NCBI RefSeq assembly: GCF_001632365.1 | Contig: NW_024468510.1 | Span: forward strand, 2,048,014 to 2,112,013 | Direction of reading: 5' to 3' | From: Laetiporus sulphureus 93-53 | Taxonomy: Eukaryota > Basidiomycota > Agaricomycetes > Polyporales > Laetiporaceae | Length of the DNA: 64,000 bases | Shown here: one piece after another, positions 12,401 through 25,203 of the stretch | How the letters are laid out: each line of letters begins with the position of its first letter | Position numbering within the stretch: the stretch's first letter is position 1 | The notes under the pieces: generated by a model | Seen by the model: only the letters and a program-made list of their open reading frames with translations | What the model was told of the DNA's origin: nothing | Database searches by the model: none | Position numbers and translations under genes: made by a program

Positions 12401-14614
12401 TCAGACGGAATTGGGCCCGACTACGACCGGCTTGACCTTGCTCAACTTGGCGATAGTTTCATCAGACAGTTGGAGATGTTCCTTTACCAGCTCCGGTGGA
12501 GTGAGAGCGAGCCACTATATAATGACTGGATTGGTCCGAGCGTTTTGGTTACGGGAAAGTGTGACTCACCTGGTTAAGACTGATGTCCTGGATTATATCT
12601 CGAATTCCGTTCAGCGAGCGTCTGACCATAAAAAAGGACCGAGTGCGTACCAGTGTTGAATATCTCAAGGTAATGCAAGGTACTATTTCCGATGTTCTCG
12701 ACGTAGTGTCCTAATCGTCAAGCTGATCAGCCCCGTGGAGTCAAGCGATTGATTTGGATGCTCACCATATGTAGCAGGAACGAAACCTATGTCTCCCGCC
12801 TGCTTTTCATCAATAACAGCAGGGTGTTTGCAAAGATAGAACCTCACCGAGAAATCATACGTCTGAGCAGTAGCACTAGCGGCGAACTCTGTGACGCGCG
12901 CAGTCCCTGAGCTATAGCCGTGATGTGAGCAAATGGAGCGCAAACCGGAAGTAACCCTTACATAATGTACATCCACTCGTCCTGTGTCGGATGCCACTGT
13001 TGGACGGTGAGATAGAGAGGCCTCGTGGAAAGATGTCTCACTCACATGCAGCTCCCTGATACAAACATCAGTACAAGCTCTCGAGAGAAGAATGGGAGGC
13101 GACACGTACCTCATTCCTCCGGGCTCAACGGTCAGCTCAGCTACAGCAGTCGTAGTAGCTACTGTAAAGGTCCTCGAGTCGGCATATCTCACAGTTCCTC
13201 CGGCCAATTGCGTCGGAGTGACGTCAGAGAGTTTATATGTGAAAGACTGTGGAACCTGTCCCTGAGGATCTTCTACAGCCGATGCATCGGGCGAAGGAGG
13301 AACTGCAGCATGGTGGTCAATTGTGGGTGGCGCTGACTCAATGAGATCAATACGTACTACCAGGAAAGATGTACAGCTGCTCGCCCGGGATCCGATCAAA
13401 GGCTTGCATACTTGTTCCGAAGTTTTTCGCAATAATATCCTTGGGCGTGTGCGCCATCCACTCAGTCAACTATCACACGTCAGACAGATATCGACAACGA
13501 AGTGATCCGTGCACGCACCAAGAAAGTTGAGTCGTCGCTGAATTCGCCATTATCGAAAACCTCAAAAGCGAAAGGTTGTCAACAGCTATAAGGCAAATTA
13601 TGGTAAGGGGCATACTAGCAGAAATTCAGCTCCTTCGTCGGTCTCATTCGTAGCTTGCAAACTGTGAGGGATGCCAGGAGGGAAAAACCACAGATCACCC
13701 GGTCCCTAAAAGTTACTTAAGTTACCTGCACTCTAAGAATGAGATGTATCGCACTTACTACGTTTCCCACGAAGTTGCGACCCAGCTGATCTACGGCTGT
13801 CACCTGCATATGACCCTGTGACCAGCGTCAGTTTGGTTATCATGATGATAGATATTAATACGCACATTCATGACATAGGCCCACTGCTTTCTCGTCAGCG
13901 TTATAACATAAATAACGTAAGGAAGCAGCTGTCACCTCGGACGTTTTATGCCAATGAAGCTCGCTATGACGATTTGTTAGTTAAGTTCAGCATGAGGATC
14001 ATATACCTACCGGATTGCTCCCGCCTCGAGGCGCATATCGACGCCAGCCATGGCTAATGAATCACGGTTTAGAACCATAGTAGGGAATGAAAAGATGTAG
14101 TGTTACATTTTGCGATGGGCATCTGTTGAACTGCAGATATACAATTAGAGTCGAGATCCTATGGTAGCAGGGACTACGGCGATTCACTGACCATTCTGCT
14201 GACGAGCCCATCCTCCAGTTTGTAGGCGATTGGGGCTCAAGCTGAAAGGCCACTTGATGTTCGGGCTATAGAACACTCGTCAATTCGGTATTGTGCTGTC
14301 ATCTCCCCGACGTACATAGTGCCATGATCGGTCGTGGGTGGCGCGAGAGCATCCGGGTTCTGTCTATCAAGGTCGACGTTCTGCTGTGCCAGAATGGTCG
14401 CCCCGAGGGAGCCGCGTATCGGCTGAGGGTCGCCACCAGACGTGGTGCTCCACAAGACGTTATTCGCATTGTCGCTCGCGAGGCGCACTGTCGCGCTCGG
14501 TTCCGCAGCGGATAGTACGACGTCTGCCGCAGGCGAAGACGAATCGCCGACGGGTGCACCAACGACGGGTCCAAAGCAGGTGAGAGCGCATAGCACAAGA
14601 AGGAGCTTGTCCAT
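12401..14614 (-). CDS. Bicupin oxalate decarboxylase, copy 1
   Basis: Converts oxalate to formate and CO2 using Mn in a bicupin fold; in wood-decay fungi it controls extracellular oxalate. The start at 14614 opens a signal peptide ([20 protein letters not shown]), so the protein is probably secreted. The mature N-terminus includes [24 protein letters not shown] and [10 protein letters not shown]. Cupin 1 carries the metal motif LHWHKTSE (HWH at 13948-13956). Cupin 2 carries [18 protein letters not shown] with metal ligands at about 12973-12996. The C-terminal part has [20 protein letters not shown] and ends in [17 protein letters not shown]. At least eight short introns interrupt the gene. 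The closest relative in the window is copy 2 at 19369-21554, same strand. Both metal sites are complete, so both cupins look competent. Confidence 0.9.
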
Positions 14615-14671
14615 GGTGAGTACGGTCGCTGAAGACACCGGTGGTCTGAACTGGACGCACGGACGGCTCCC

Positions 14672-14679
14672 CTTTTATA
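14672..14679 (-). promoter_or_regulatory. TATA box of oxalate decarboxylase copy 1
   Basis: TATAAAAG on the minus strand lies 58 bp before the start codon at 14614, immediately followed by a G-run. Position and sequence fit a strong regulated fungal promoter. Confidence 0.7.
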
Positions 14680-17600
14680 CGACTACGGCGACTTGTGGGA
14701 GCACCTCTCCGTGCCGAAGTAGATGCTTACCAACAAGAACGCTTCCAATGAGTGCCGATCAACAGGGCAGTCAGGCCGCAGCCACTTGTCTTCCACTTCA
14801 TGCGTCTACGGCGGTTTCTTGTGACATGCATAGGTCTCGTCCAGGGGTGGAGATCTCGTTGCCCTCCTCTTCACCGCCGCTGTGATTCTGCCGATCGTTC
14901 GTAAGGTTCATCTGCGCTCCTGACCTCCACATTGCCTATGAGCCGGGAGGCTCTAGCAAGATACAGTTCCTATCGATAACGATGGCTTGGTGAATAACAA
15001 ACAAGTCGAGCAATTACTATCCCACTGGTAGACTAATTTGGCAGTAGGGCCACGAATGCCGCTTTTACGAGAACGCTTGTTGGACTGCACTATAAGGAAA
15101 TTTGCGCGAATCGTATGCAGAAGCCTTCCATTGCCGCGGCGAAGCATACGTCTAAAAATACCTCTTGCTTCTGTAGGTTTCGGAACAGATACCGCTGTCA
15201 GTTTCATTTGTTATTTTGTGACCAGTCTTCCGAAAGCATGACTACAACGCGGTCCGATGCCGAAGCGAAATACAGTGACAGAAAGATCAACGCGCCGTTT
15301 TCACGTTGCATAATCAGGGAAAGAATACTCACTTTGCCGTTTTTGGGATGCGGATGTGAATGATTGGCTGAGGTGGTCCCCAGCATGACCTGTCGAATGA
15401 CCTATCGCACATATCAGTATAGTAATTGTTCTATAGACACAATTTCGCGCTCCTATAGCGTAGTACCGATATTATCGACATGCTCTTACACGTACAGTCG
15501 TTTGCGCCAGAGTGATCGATCATTGCAAGCTCCGTGTGACGTTTCGGCTGCGAGACGGTGAGATGAACATATCTTATTAGGTGCAACGCGATGCATCACG
15601 GGTAGTTTCCATTCGTATTAATGAATCAGCATCGCATCGGCAGGGCCGCGTATTCTCATAGATACTTCTATATGAAGAGGTGCTGGAAAAAAACCTGAAC
15701 AAAGGAGGGAAGCGTTACATGGTTGATCTGATGTGATGGATATAGAGGACGCGCGTACCATTGTAGTTGGAGATCACTACGCGAGGTCGATGCAGTTCTC
15801 AGCCGATAGCCACGTAAAGCATGTGTTGACAAGAAGGATCGTGGAGCCGTCCTGGAACATAGACGATGTTCCTATTTCCACACATGGATGCCGATAACGC
15901 GATTCTGCATCGCATGTGAAATGCGTGCATATTATAGCAACTCCTGCGGATCCTCTCTGGAACGAAAGAACGCAGTTGACACAATGAGGGTACTCACCGA
16001 ACACATTGCTTCAAAAGGCGGAGAAGTCAGACGACCATGCGCACTGCTCAGTCTTATTTAGACGAAGACACACCCGATGGCGTCCGCGATTGCGCTCGAT
16101 CATCGGACAGCGCGAAACCAGCAACATCTCAGATTACTGTGAGATAAAAGCGCGGCTGAAAAAAGCGATTCATGAGGATATCAAGCTGTCCCGGTTTGTC
16201 TTCTCTCGGCCGACGAGCCGTGCAAGTGTGACAAGGCTGTCGTGAAGAGTAGAGCAGTCGGACGAATCACGTACAAGCTCACTTTGCGATTCTGTCAGGG
16301 GCGGTAAAGTCACTGGGTGATAATTGAACCCGTGGTTCAATACTTATCCAACGGCTCAATATTCTTCCAACATTTTGTTTGGCTTCTGCCCAAGGAAGAA
16401 CAGTTACTTGCCCCATAGTGAAGCTTGCAGGCCGAGTGCATCTGTCCGAAGGACAGAATTTTCATGATAGAAGACACACCAATTTCGATGCGCAAGTCGT
16501 GGCAATGGAGGATCCTGGCTCCTCAGACATAAAACCACTACGACCGGGCAATTGTTTTACGGCCACCTGCCGCCCGAAGGTGATCTCGGTAAAGATAGGC
16601 ATTCTGTCAGACCATCTGGAAGCATTGCCCCGCAACCTTCGTCGCATTGAGAGCGGTGTTCGTACAAGTCACAGAAGGAGGAGACAGAATGAATGCAAAA
16701 GCTTGAGCCTGTCTGGAAATGAAGGCATGCCGTTCACGTGACATATCAGATCCTATCTCGCGCAGACGGAGCCCGAATCGTTGCAAATGACTCAATTGCT
16801 ACCAGGCTGCTCGCAAATGGCCAGAGACAAATTTGAGTTCCTGTATACGTCGAAAAATTCCAGACTTCATAGCATCTTGTTGGCTTCTCATCTTCCTCCA
16901 ACGGATCATCTTTCGCAGCATCTGAACCTTGGATATTTTTACATGTCCATGTGCAGCCAGTGAGGCTTTGTCTTCCCTTTGTGAGGTCAGACGGTACTTC
17001 CACAAAGTGCACGAGATGTTCGAGCCTCACGCTGACACGTTCTCGCACAGGATTCGTCTCCAACGTTGAGGTTATCTTTCGCGCTCGTTTATTCCGCCGA
17101 CATACTAGTATCCAATGTCGGCCGTTTGAAGTCCTGAAAGTTGTGCGGCTGCTATTGTCGGCGATCATTTTTTAGTCACTCTCGCCACACGGATGTAGCG
17201 ATTAGAGCATCCTTCGGCAATTGTTCTAAATATGAACTAATGAGTGAACGTTCTCCTTCGATGCGGTAGCTGTGGCTCATCATTAAGCTTCAATCTTGCG
17301 CGCTTTGCGATCTCCTGCACGAGTCAGGGACACCCGTAACTCTCACAGGTCGCAGATTCCAAAATAGTCTGGCATGACTGCACAGGATAATCATCGACAT
17401 TTTTCCACATTGGAGGTCATATTCACGTTTACAGTACTGCCTGGACAAGAATAGACCGCCACATCCTGTTTCGCAGCCTCCTATGTGTCACATTCACCTT
17501 CACTGTTCGGAGACCTATTGCAGTCGACATGGTGAGAACTACGGAGATTACTGGCGTAGGTGCAGTTCTTCTTTCACCTCCGATATTACTCATTTCACGT

Positions 17601-17920
17601 CTTCCAGCTATTTTTACACAGCGCATTCGACCCAATCGCAATGCACGAAGCGATGAACGGTCTAGTACCTTCGATTCCCGCAGTAACCCATCGTACCTGT
17701 GAGGTGCCCTTCTCTCAACGTACCTCACCTTCTGTCGAGCCCATGCCGTTGCCGTGGGAGACGGCGCAGAGGCACATCCAATCGAGCTTCGAACAGGCAT
17801 GCAGTACCCGTGGCTACTACACATCCATATGGTATGCATGCCTCAGGTGTTATTGCATATTCTATTGATAGAGCATTCCGTCATCGCTACCGCTAAATCT
17901 TCTTTGGGCCTTCTAAAAAG
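14680..17920. other. Gene-poor interval between oxalate decarboxylase 1 and a methyltransferase relic
   Basis: Over 3.2 kb with many stop codons in all frames and only short open frames with no family pattern. It contains the distal promoter of oxalate decarboxylase 1. No repeats, tRNA or transposon protein motif was recognised by eye. Confidence 0.4.
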
Positions 17921-17924
17921 CAGC

Positions 17925-18960
17925 GACAGTCTTGTGACTGACCAGCACAGTAAGTTAGAAGTTGGCTCCCGATGCAATCGATACGTCCATTTTCTGGCCC
18001 CCCTGGATACGGCCCTGACCTCAGCAGTTCCCTTCCCGAACACCTCGCCATCCCCGGGCTTTACCCAACTCTCTGGTGAGTGACCGTGAGCTGTTCTACG
18101 GCCGGGAACCGTGCTCACTGAGGATCAAAACCCGCGAGTAGGTGACGGCAGGCTCGCGAGAGACCGTGCGAGCTTCGGCTGTTGTACCTCGTCAAACAGA
18201 ATGCAGACGCATGAATGGCAGAAACATATCTGGCGAAGGACATGGGAGTGGTTAGGGACTAAAGCGGATTATATCGGCGTATCCGGGCAGAATAGAAGGG
18301 CGGTAATAGTTGAGGAAGGTCGAGTTCAACGCATCTCTGGTTACGAAAGGAACTGGGAACGTGGCGCAGGCGGACTTGAAAAGATGATGTCCCAACTCCC
18401 AGAATGCTAACGTAACGTCCAGATACGAGTCTTGTAGCACAGCCATTAGGCAAAATTGGCAAGGGCACTAGATTCTTTATCAGATACTACAACGTTTTGG
18501 ATAGTCCGCGGTAGCCTTCGTTACCTCATTCCCAACTGTGTCAGGCAGCAACCAATATCGAGAAAGATAGCTTCCTCATGCTCTTTTTCCAGCTTCAGGA
18601 GCTGACCATAAGCAGGCAACCGGGAGATCTTTAGCTACTAATTAGTAAATCTGGGCCTCGTGGTGGGCACATCAATGAGATGCATTTCACGAAGGCGGAG
18701 CGGCGAATACACGGATATGGTATGGGAGAACCTACACTGCACATGAGCATGACCGGTGACTAGCGAGGGCCTGGCACAACGCAATCATGTACCTCATATG
18801 CATCCGTCTGGATCTCCACTGCTGCTTGAGTTCACCCTCATCGTGGATGCCTATCAGAGCTTTGAAAGACCATCATCCACATGGTAGCATCAAGAGCGGC
18901 CTTGTAAGATGATTGTTCTGAATCGTTCTTGTCCGTCGTCGAAGAATTACGTGCTGCTAA
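17925..18960 (-). pseudogene. Decayed methyltransferase gene (relic of the 29-33 kb family)
   Basis: Read on the minus strand, this segment follows the two methyltransferase genes at 29635 and 32269 from the end of exon 1 to beyond the stop. Recognisable blocks: exon 1 end near 18790-18900, exon 2 (ATCCGTGTATTCG...) near 18690-18720, exon 3 (AAGATCTCCCGG..., leading to GATATTGGTTGCTG) near 18545-18640, the last-exon start FWELGHHLFKS...FPVPFV near 18320-18410, HVSAIHAS-like near 18190-18240, and the end SPESWV...VFGKGTAEVRAV...WSVTRL at about 17930-18080. Frames shift repeatedly, and the final stop codon is lost. Intron-derived sequence remains between exon remnants, so it arose by DNA duplication and not from an mRNA copy. 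It sits between the two oxalate decarboxylase genes. Confidence 0.82.
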
Positions 18961-19368
18961 AAGGGGAAGCGACTTGCCATCGCCCGGGTCCATCTATTCA
19001 TAGACTCTGATGATATATTTCTCCGCAACGCCCCATCATTACATTGAGTCGAGACCTCCGAGAACTTCCTCGGAACCGCGATGGTAATCAGCGATCTTGG
19101 GTATGGACCGGCATCTGCGGTTGATTCTGCCGGGTCGCTGATCGAGGAGGACACAGATACGCGACCAAATCTGATCTCGCAGCACATCATGGGGCAGCAT
19201 ACAGAAAGTGTCTTTTGAACTTGTGTGTTACAGAGTGAATAGAAATCGGCTAGAAGATGCACGCGGAACACTAAGAACAATGTCTTCCTGTACCATATGG
19301 AGACTAAGGCACATTCGTGTAGAATCATAGCATATGAAATTTCGAGACCACGTACGCAAGCGGAAGTA
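18961..19368. other. Intergenic region downstream of oxalate decarboxylase copy 2
   Basis: This holds the 3' flank of oxalate decarboxylase 2 and the 5' flank of the methyltransferase relic. No supported gene was seen. Confidence 0.35.
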
Positions 19369-21554
19369 TTAAACCTTAGTCGAACCAACTACGATAGGCT
19401 TTGTCTTGCTCAGCTGCGCAATAGTCTCATTAGAGAGTTGCAAGTGTTCCTTGACCAAAGCCGGGGGGATCAAGGCCAGCCACTGTAATCCACCTGAGTA
19501 TACGTATGGGACCAGGACAGATCCACACTAACCTGATTAAGACTGATATCTTGGAATATATCTGTAATCTCCGGTGAGCATTGACCGAAGGATTGAGAAT
19601 AAGTGGCTTACCAGTGTTGAAGACCTCCAGATAATGCAAGGTGTCGTTGCCAATGTTCTCTACGTAATGCCCTGGAAGTGTCCTTTATAAACATCTCCAG
19701 AGTCCGGATACGATCTCTATCTTTTACTTACCGTAAGATGCTGGCACAAAGCCAATGTCGCCGGGCTGTCATGAGTCAGATATCACGGATCGAGCCTATA
19801 GGAAAGCAGTGAAAAAGACTGACCCCGTAATTAAACGTTTGCGCAGTCGCCGAGGACGCAAACTCGGTCACACGTGCATTTCCCGAGCTTCGAAGAGACG
19901 GTAATTAATGTGCATGTGAAGGTTCGACAGCATCTAGCGAAACCCACATGTAATACGTCCATTCGTCCTCCGTCGGGTGCCACTATCCAAGCATAAGACT
20001 AACCACATCGACGTCAGGAGGCTAAACTTACGTGTAGTTCTCTAAAAATAAGTGATATCAGCCACGAAACAGAAGCGCGGCAGTTTGTTACAACCAACCT
20101 CATTCCTCCAGGCTCTACAGTCAATTCAGCAACAGCAATCGTAGTCGACACGGTGAAGTTCCTCGAGTCGGCGATCTTTACAGTTCCTCCAGCAAGTTGC
20201 GTCGCAGTCACTTCAGATAGCTTGTAAATGTACGGGTTAGGAACTTGTCCTTGAGGATCTTCCGGGGCAGTCACATCCACCGGAGGAGGGTCTGTTTCGA
20301 CCCGGTTAACCTATTCAGCCCTAGCAATAAAAGGGTCCGCTGCTTACCGGCCGGGAAAATGTACAATTCCTCTCCTGGGATGTTGTTAAATGCGGCGATT
20401 GTCGTGCCGAAATTCTTCGCCAATACTTCTTTGGGGGTATGCGCCAGCCAGTCCGTCAGCTATATGGGGAGTGTAAGTGATTGCGAGGCATCAGGGCTTG
20501 GAAGTACTAACCAAGAAAGTCGAGTCCTCGTTGAAATCTCCGCTATCAAAGACCTTCGATCAAAAAGATAATAAGGTGGTTGCGTTCCTTATGATCGGGA
20601 GCGATAATACCAATAGGAATTCTGCACCGTCCTCTAACTCGTTGGTCGCCTGCAGACTGTGAGGAATTCCAGGCGGGAAGTACCACAGATCTCCGGGACC
20701 CTGGGGACACGTGTGAGCAGTATAGGCCAAGATATTGAGTTTAGTCGCATACCACGGTCCCTAGGAAATTGCGCCCTTCTGTGTCGACCCCAGTCACCTG
20801 CATGTATCCCTGAGAACCAGAATCAATACATGCGTGATACTAGAATCCCTTGACGCACGTTCAACACATATGCCCACTGTTGCATAAAGTCAGCATACAC
20901 TTATCAGATTAGCTGATTGACTCACTTCAGCGGTCTTGTGCCAGTGAAGTTCGCTATAGATGTACGTCAGAGAAGGGGGCGGCTAGTAATCATAGAAATG
21001 TACCGAATAGCCCCGGCCTCTAGGCGCATGTCGACCGCTGCCATCGCTGTCGTACATCGTGCGTATCAGTGATCCTTGTACGTTATGCCAAGGATGGAAT
21101 TTACATGTCGCTAGCGGAAGAGTATCGACGTTCTGCTGTCGAGCCCATCCGCCCGTCTGAAGACGGTTAGGGCTTAAGCTAAAAGGCCACTTTACACTAC
21201 CGCTATCAAAGACATCAGACAAGACATCGCAATCTGAAACTGCATCGAGTAATCTTACACCATTCCATGATCGGTAGTGGGCGGTGCCAGCAAGTCAGGA
21301 TTCTGCCTGTCAATGGCGACGTTCTGCTGAGCCAGGATCGTTGCTCCAAGTGAACCGCGGATGGGCTGGGGGACGGCGTCGGTGGTCATATTCCACTCGA
21401 TGCCATTGGGATTGTCGCTTGCGAGTAACACAGTCTGACTTGGAGCGTCAGACGACGCGACACTCGTCCCCAGTTCCACATTGAGAGCGGGCGCGCCATT
21501 GGATGATGCGGAGAGGAGTACGGCGCAAAAGACCGATGACAGAAGTTTGCCCAT
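19369..21554 (-). CDS. Bicupin oxalate decarboxylase, copy 2
   Basis: Paralogue of the gene at 12401-14614, with the same domain order and predicted reaction (oxalate to formate plus CO2). The start at 21554 opens a signal peptide (MGKLLSSVFCAVLLSASSNG), so it is probably secreted. Shared blocks include [18 protein letters not shown] and [11 protein letters not shown]. Cupin 1 has ELHWHKTAE (HWH at 20938-20946). Cupin 2 has ELHWHPTEDEW with the second site at about 19959-19982. LAHTPKEVLAKNFGTTIAAF and PGEELYIFPAG follow the family, and the protein ends QLSKTKPIVVGSTKV. Short introns fall at positions similar to copy 1. Metal ligands are complete in both cupins. The two copies differ at many positions, so the duplication is not recent. 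Confidence 0.9.
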
Positions 21555-21605
21555 CGTGTAGCGAGCGCGGTGAGTTGATTGCCAACGATGCGCTTCTTGA
21601 TCTAG

Positions 21606-21613
21606 CTTATATA
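21606..21613 (-). promoter_or_regulatory. TATA box of oxalate decarboxylase copy 2
   Basis: TATATAAG on the minus strand lies about 52 bp before the start codon at 21554, a spacing close to that in copy 1. Confidence 0.65.
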
Positions 21614-22951
21614 CGGTGCATGGTCCGGAGAATAACGGGCGGAACCATGTGGATGGTGAAGGTCAGAATATCAGAGTTGGCGCGAACGACATCAGAAACG
21701 CCGAGGGGGCCGCTTGAATCTGGCAAATGCGCCCCGGTCGTTGACGTAAACTAGAGATCGCAGCCATAAAGCGACTAACCAACTCTGGACGGGTGCCATG
21801 ACTCTGGTCCAAGAGAAGACCGCGTGTACATCTTGAAGGAGACGGGTTAGTGGGTACATTCCTGTCAATATCGGGCGCATGTTTTAGGTAACAGTGCGGA
21901 CCGGCTCAAGGCACTCGATGACGCGAAAGTTCAACCACCCGACATGCAGGTAGGTCGACCATTAGCACATGAAACACCACTAGTCCATAGATCCAATAAA
22001 TCGAGTCCATAACACGTACCAGCCAATCACATACGTCCGCTCTATGGAGTTGGATGCGCTGACGGAGCGCCCATGGGAGAGGGACCCGGCGTCACCGTTG
22101 CTGCATTTTATCAGTGACTGCATCCGCCCTGAGCGCTTGCACTGGTCCCGTGTTTGTAGCCTACGGCATCGGTTACCTCCTGCAGTCACGTAGATGTAGG
22201 GGATGAAATTCGAGGAGCACTAACCACAACAGTAGGCAAAACCCTGAACAAGCGGCCGATGGCCACACGTCGTGGGCTTGCAGAGCCAACGCTCTCCCCA
22301 CACGGAGGCATTATTGAGGAGATAGCGTGCTTCAATCATTTTCTCCGGCGCATCCGCGCATCCAATATGTCGGCTCGCACCCACGCTCATCGACGTCCAA
22401 GCTGGCCACCTACGCCGGTGGACATTGCGGCGCACTGCCGTTTTCGGAACCGCTGTCTATGTGAGAAGTCTGACAGACACTAATGTGACAGACATCCGGA
22501 GACAGGAACGGGCACGCATAGCCTCCAGCGCACCAATCGTGAGAAACGCGATGCGAGCTAGCTGCGATGGCCACGCTTAGGCTGTCATATGCATTTTGTG
22601 TACGAAACGATTCAGGCTAGCACAGGGTGTCCACGCACGTAGGCGGATATAGGATTCATTGAGGGGTCAGAGGGCCAGAACTGTTGATGCTCTAGGGCGT
22701 ATAGCTCGAACCTTACAGTCTCGTGCCTGCTTGATCGCACGCGCATTCTACAGAACACAGGCATGAGTGGCGCAGATGCGGTCTTGATAACAAATCGGCA
22801 AGGCAACACTGTACCTGTGAACACCGTGCTGCGCCAACTATCGGGCACATCGGTCCCTGAGAGACATCAGACTCCTACCACACGCGTGGCTCGAATGTCA
22901 CGATTCGTCTAATCCGTAACTATGAAAGGTCAAACTCATACACGTGCAAAA
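21614..22951. other. Intergenic region between oxalate decarboxylase 2 and MFS transporter
   Basis: About 1.3 kb containing the distal promoter of oxalate decarboxylase 2 and the 3' flank of the MFS gene. Only short open frames with no family pattern were found. Confidence 0.35.
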
Positions 22952-25203
22952 TCACTGCGACAAAACCTCTCTATAGTCCTCCTCATCCTCCTCCAACACA
23001 AGTTCCGGCACAGCCTCGGCGCTCTGCTGCGCTATTCTTAGTTGCCGTCGCCGGTCCCGCCATCCGGCGTAGAGCGCTAGTGCCAAGGCTACGGAGCAGG
23101 CACCAATTGTCAGCTTGAGACTGTCCGTATAGCAAGAGCGGCCTTCGAGACACTGAGTCGACGATGGCAGGCCAGCTCGAGGGACGGGAACTGAGGTAGA
23201 GTGTCCTGGTGCGTGCGCGTCAAGGTTGCGCCCAAACGCGATTGAGAAAACGTTGCTGCCAAGCACCGGCGAGAGCGACACAAAGCCCCAATTTTCCGAG
23301 AAGTGTGCTGAGGAAGCGATCGTATGAGTCATTGCGCGTTGCGGGCGAGCAGCGATACTTACGCAGCCCGAACCACTCGATGGTAATTGTGGGGAACAGG
23401 CCGAACATGCCGCCGTACGCGAAGCCCAGCAGAGCGCTTGCCCTCCACAACTGGCCCACTGACTCGACGTGGTAGCAGATGACCTGCGAGGTGACAAAGA
23501 GTGTCGCGACGAGCGTCATGCAGAAGGAACGCGGCAGGCGGAGGACGCTCTTCGTAAAGTCCGCCAACACGCCTGCATCGAACGTTCAGCTGTCAGAGGA
23601 CAGAAGCACGCTTGAAATACCCACCGATACTGATGCGTCCTATGCAGTTCATGATGCTGATGATGGAGACTTGGGCGGCTTGCCATTGAGCGGATTTTGC
23701 TTCATTGTAGTCCGGATTGCCCTGGGCGAAGAGGGCTTGTGATATCGAGCCTACGTTGTTGATATCTGCAGGTAGATTATCAGGAATGAAGCTCGATAAA
23801 CAGAGATCTAGCATCCGTTACTCACACATCAAGCCAGTTCCGCTTACTGCGAACGGGTTAGTGCTGGAGTTGAACGCCGGCTGTTAGCTACTCACACAAG
23901 GCAGTGATGGCAAATAGGATCCAAAAGTCTCTGTCAGCAAAAAGGCTCTTGCCAGAGACGTTTGGGGCCTCCGTATGCGTCATGTCGGGACCCAGTACCA
24001 CATTCCGCGCACTCGGACGCGACACTGAGAATGCACTCCGTGATCGTTGCCTGCCAGACTCACGCGTCGGACTCATTGCAACTGACTCTCCCATAGATGG
24101 GACGAAGTAATCCGACACGACTGCACTGCGCGGCAGATGGCCCGCATGTGCTGGGTGCAAATGCGCGTCCGCATCGTCCAGCGGTGGGTCCGCCAGCTCG
24201 TCGTCATCGACATGGTGGTGCACATGCGGCGAGAGAAGGTGTGTCTGACTATTGTTATCATGGTACATGGGCGGAATGATGCCCGCCTCGGCGTCGAACA
24301 CCTCCTCTATGGCCTCGTCTTCCGGAGAGTGGCTCAGCTCGGAGTGAGAGAGCGGGATGGGCCGGATGAGGAAGAAGCCAAGAATCATGGGCAGCGAGGT
24401 CCCGATGGCGAGCACGAGGAGGAAGTCGGACGTGTTGCCTGGGAAGAATAGGTGCGCGAGAGTCGAGAAGAGGAAGGCGGAGAGGCCAAATCCCGAGATC
24501 ACGATGCCGTTCATCGTCGCTCTCTGCACAAGTGATGAAGATCTATCATACGGGCGCAATAAAAGCACTTACAGCGCGGTCAGGCCAGCTCTTTGCGGTC
24601 GCGTTCATCGCGGTTACCAGTCCGCCATTTCCGCCGAGGCCTGTTAGGAACCCGAAGAAGACGAGCATACAGATGCCGAAAAGGCTGAGGCTCGACGAGT
24701 TCTCCGGCAGACCCTTGTCGAAGAAGTAGCGAATCCCCGTATAGCCTATCGCTAGCGCAAAGAACGCCATGACGAGCAGACTACGTGGCCCACGAGTGTC
24801 CGCAATCCTGCCCCATATAGGTGCCGATCCATACACACCGACTACCATGGATCAACGAAGCGATTTGCTTCCATGAATGAATAGAACTCACTATTTCCAG
24901 ACAAACCGATGATATTCAATTGTATATGTGAGAGGCCAAGGCGGGCGCCAAGCTGAGGGCCGTACGCTGCAACGTCATAACCATATTCAACCTCTGATCA
25001 ATCCACATTGCTTGCATTGATAGACTCACCGGAGAATACCTAGCCATTTCCAACGGGATGGCGATACCATCAGAGGAAGAAGTGGTCAGAAAACTCGTCG
25101 AACATACATAGTTTGTGCCGGAAGCCAAGGCGACCAGCAAACAGGTGAGAAAGCTAGCAATTCTGGTGATCCCGAGCAGCGCAGGTGCCGCCGCCCGCGA
25201 CAT
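22952..25203 (-). CDS. MFS transporter, nodulin-like / Mch1-related
   Basis: Probable 12-helix major facilitator of the fungal nodulin-like/Mch1 group; substrate unknown. The start at 25203 gives MSRAAAPALLGITRIASFLT, then helix 1 (CLLVALASGTNYVCS), LGARLGLSHIQLNIIGLSGN, IWGRIADTRGPRSLLVMAFF (the MFS motif-A loop), FGFLTGLGGNGGLVTAMNAT and GIVISGFGLSAFLFSTLAHL. A central cytosolic loop of ~130 aa follows, rich in His, Asp and Ser (HVHHHVDDDELADPPLDDAD). The second half begins FADRDFWILFAITALC and contains YINNVGSISQALFAQGNPDY, RISIGVLADFTKSVLRLPRS, LLGFAYGGMFGLFPTITIEW and FSENWGFVSLSPVLGSN, typical of this group. The C-terminus is acidic (LVLEEDEEDYREVL). Introns are short. It is divergent from the zinc-finger gene. 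Subfamily is inferred; MFS membership is certain. Confidence 0.85.
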
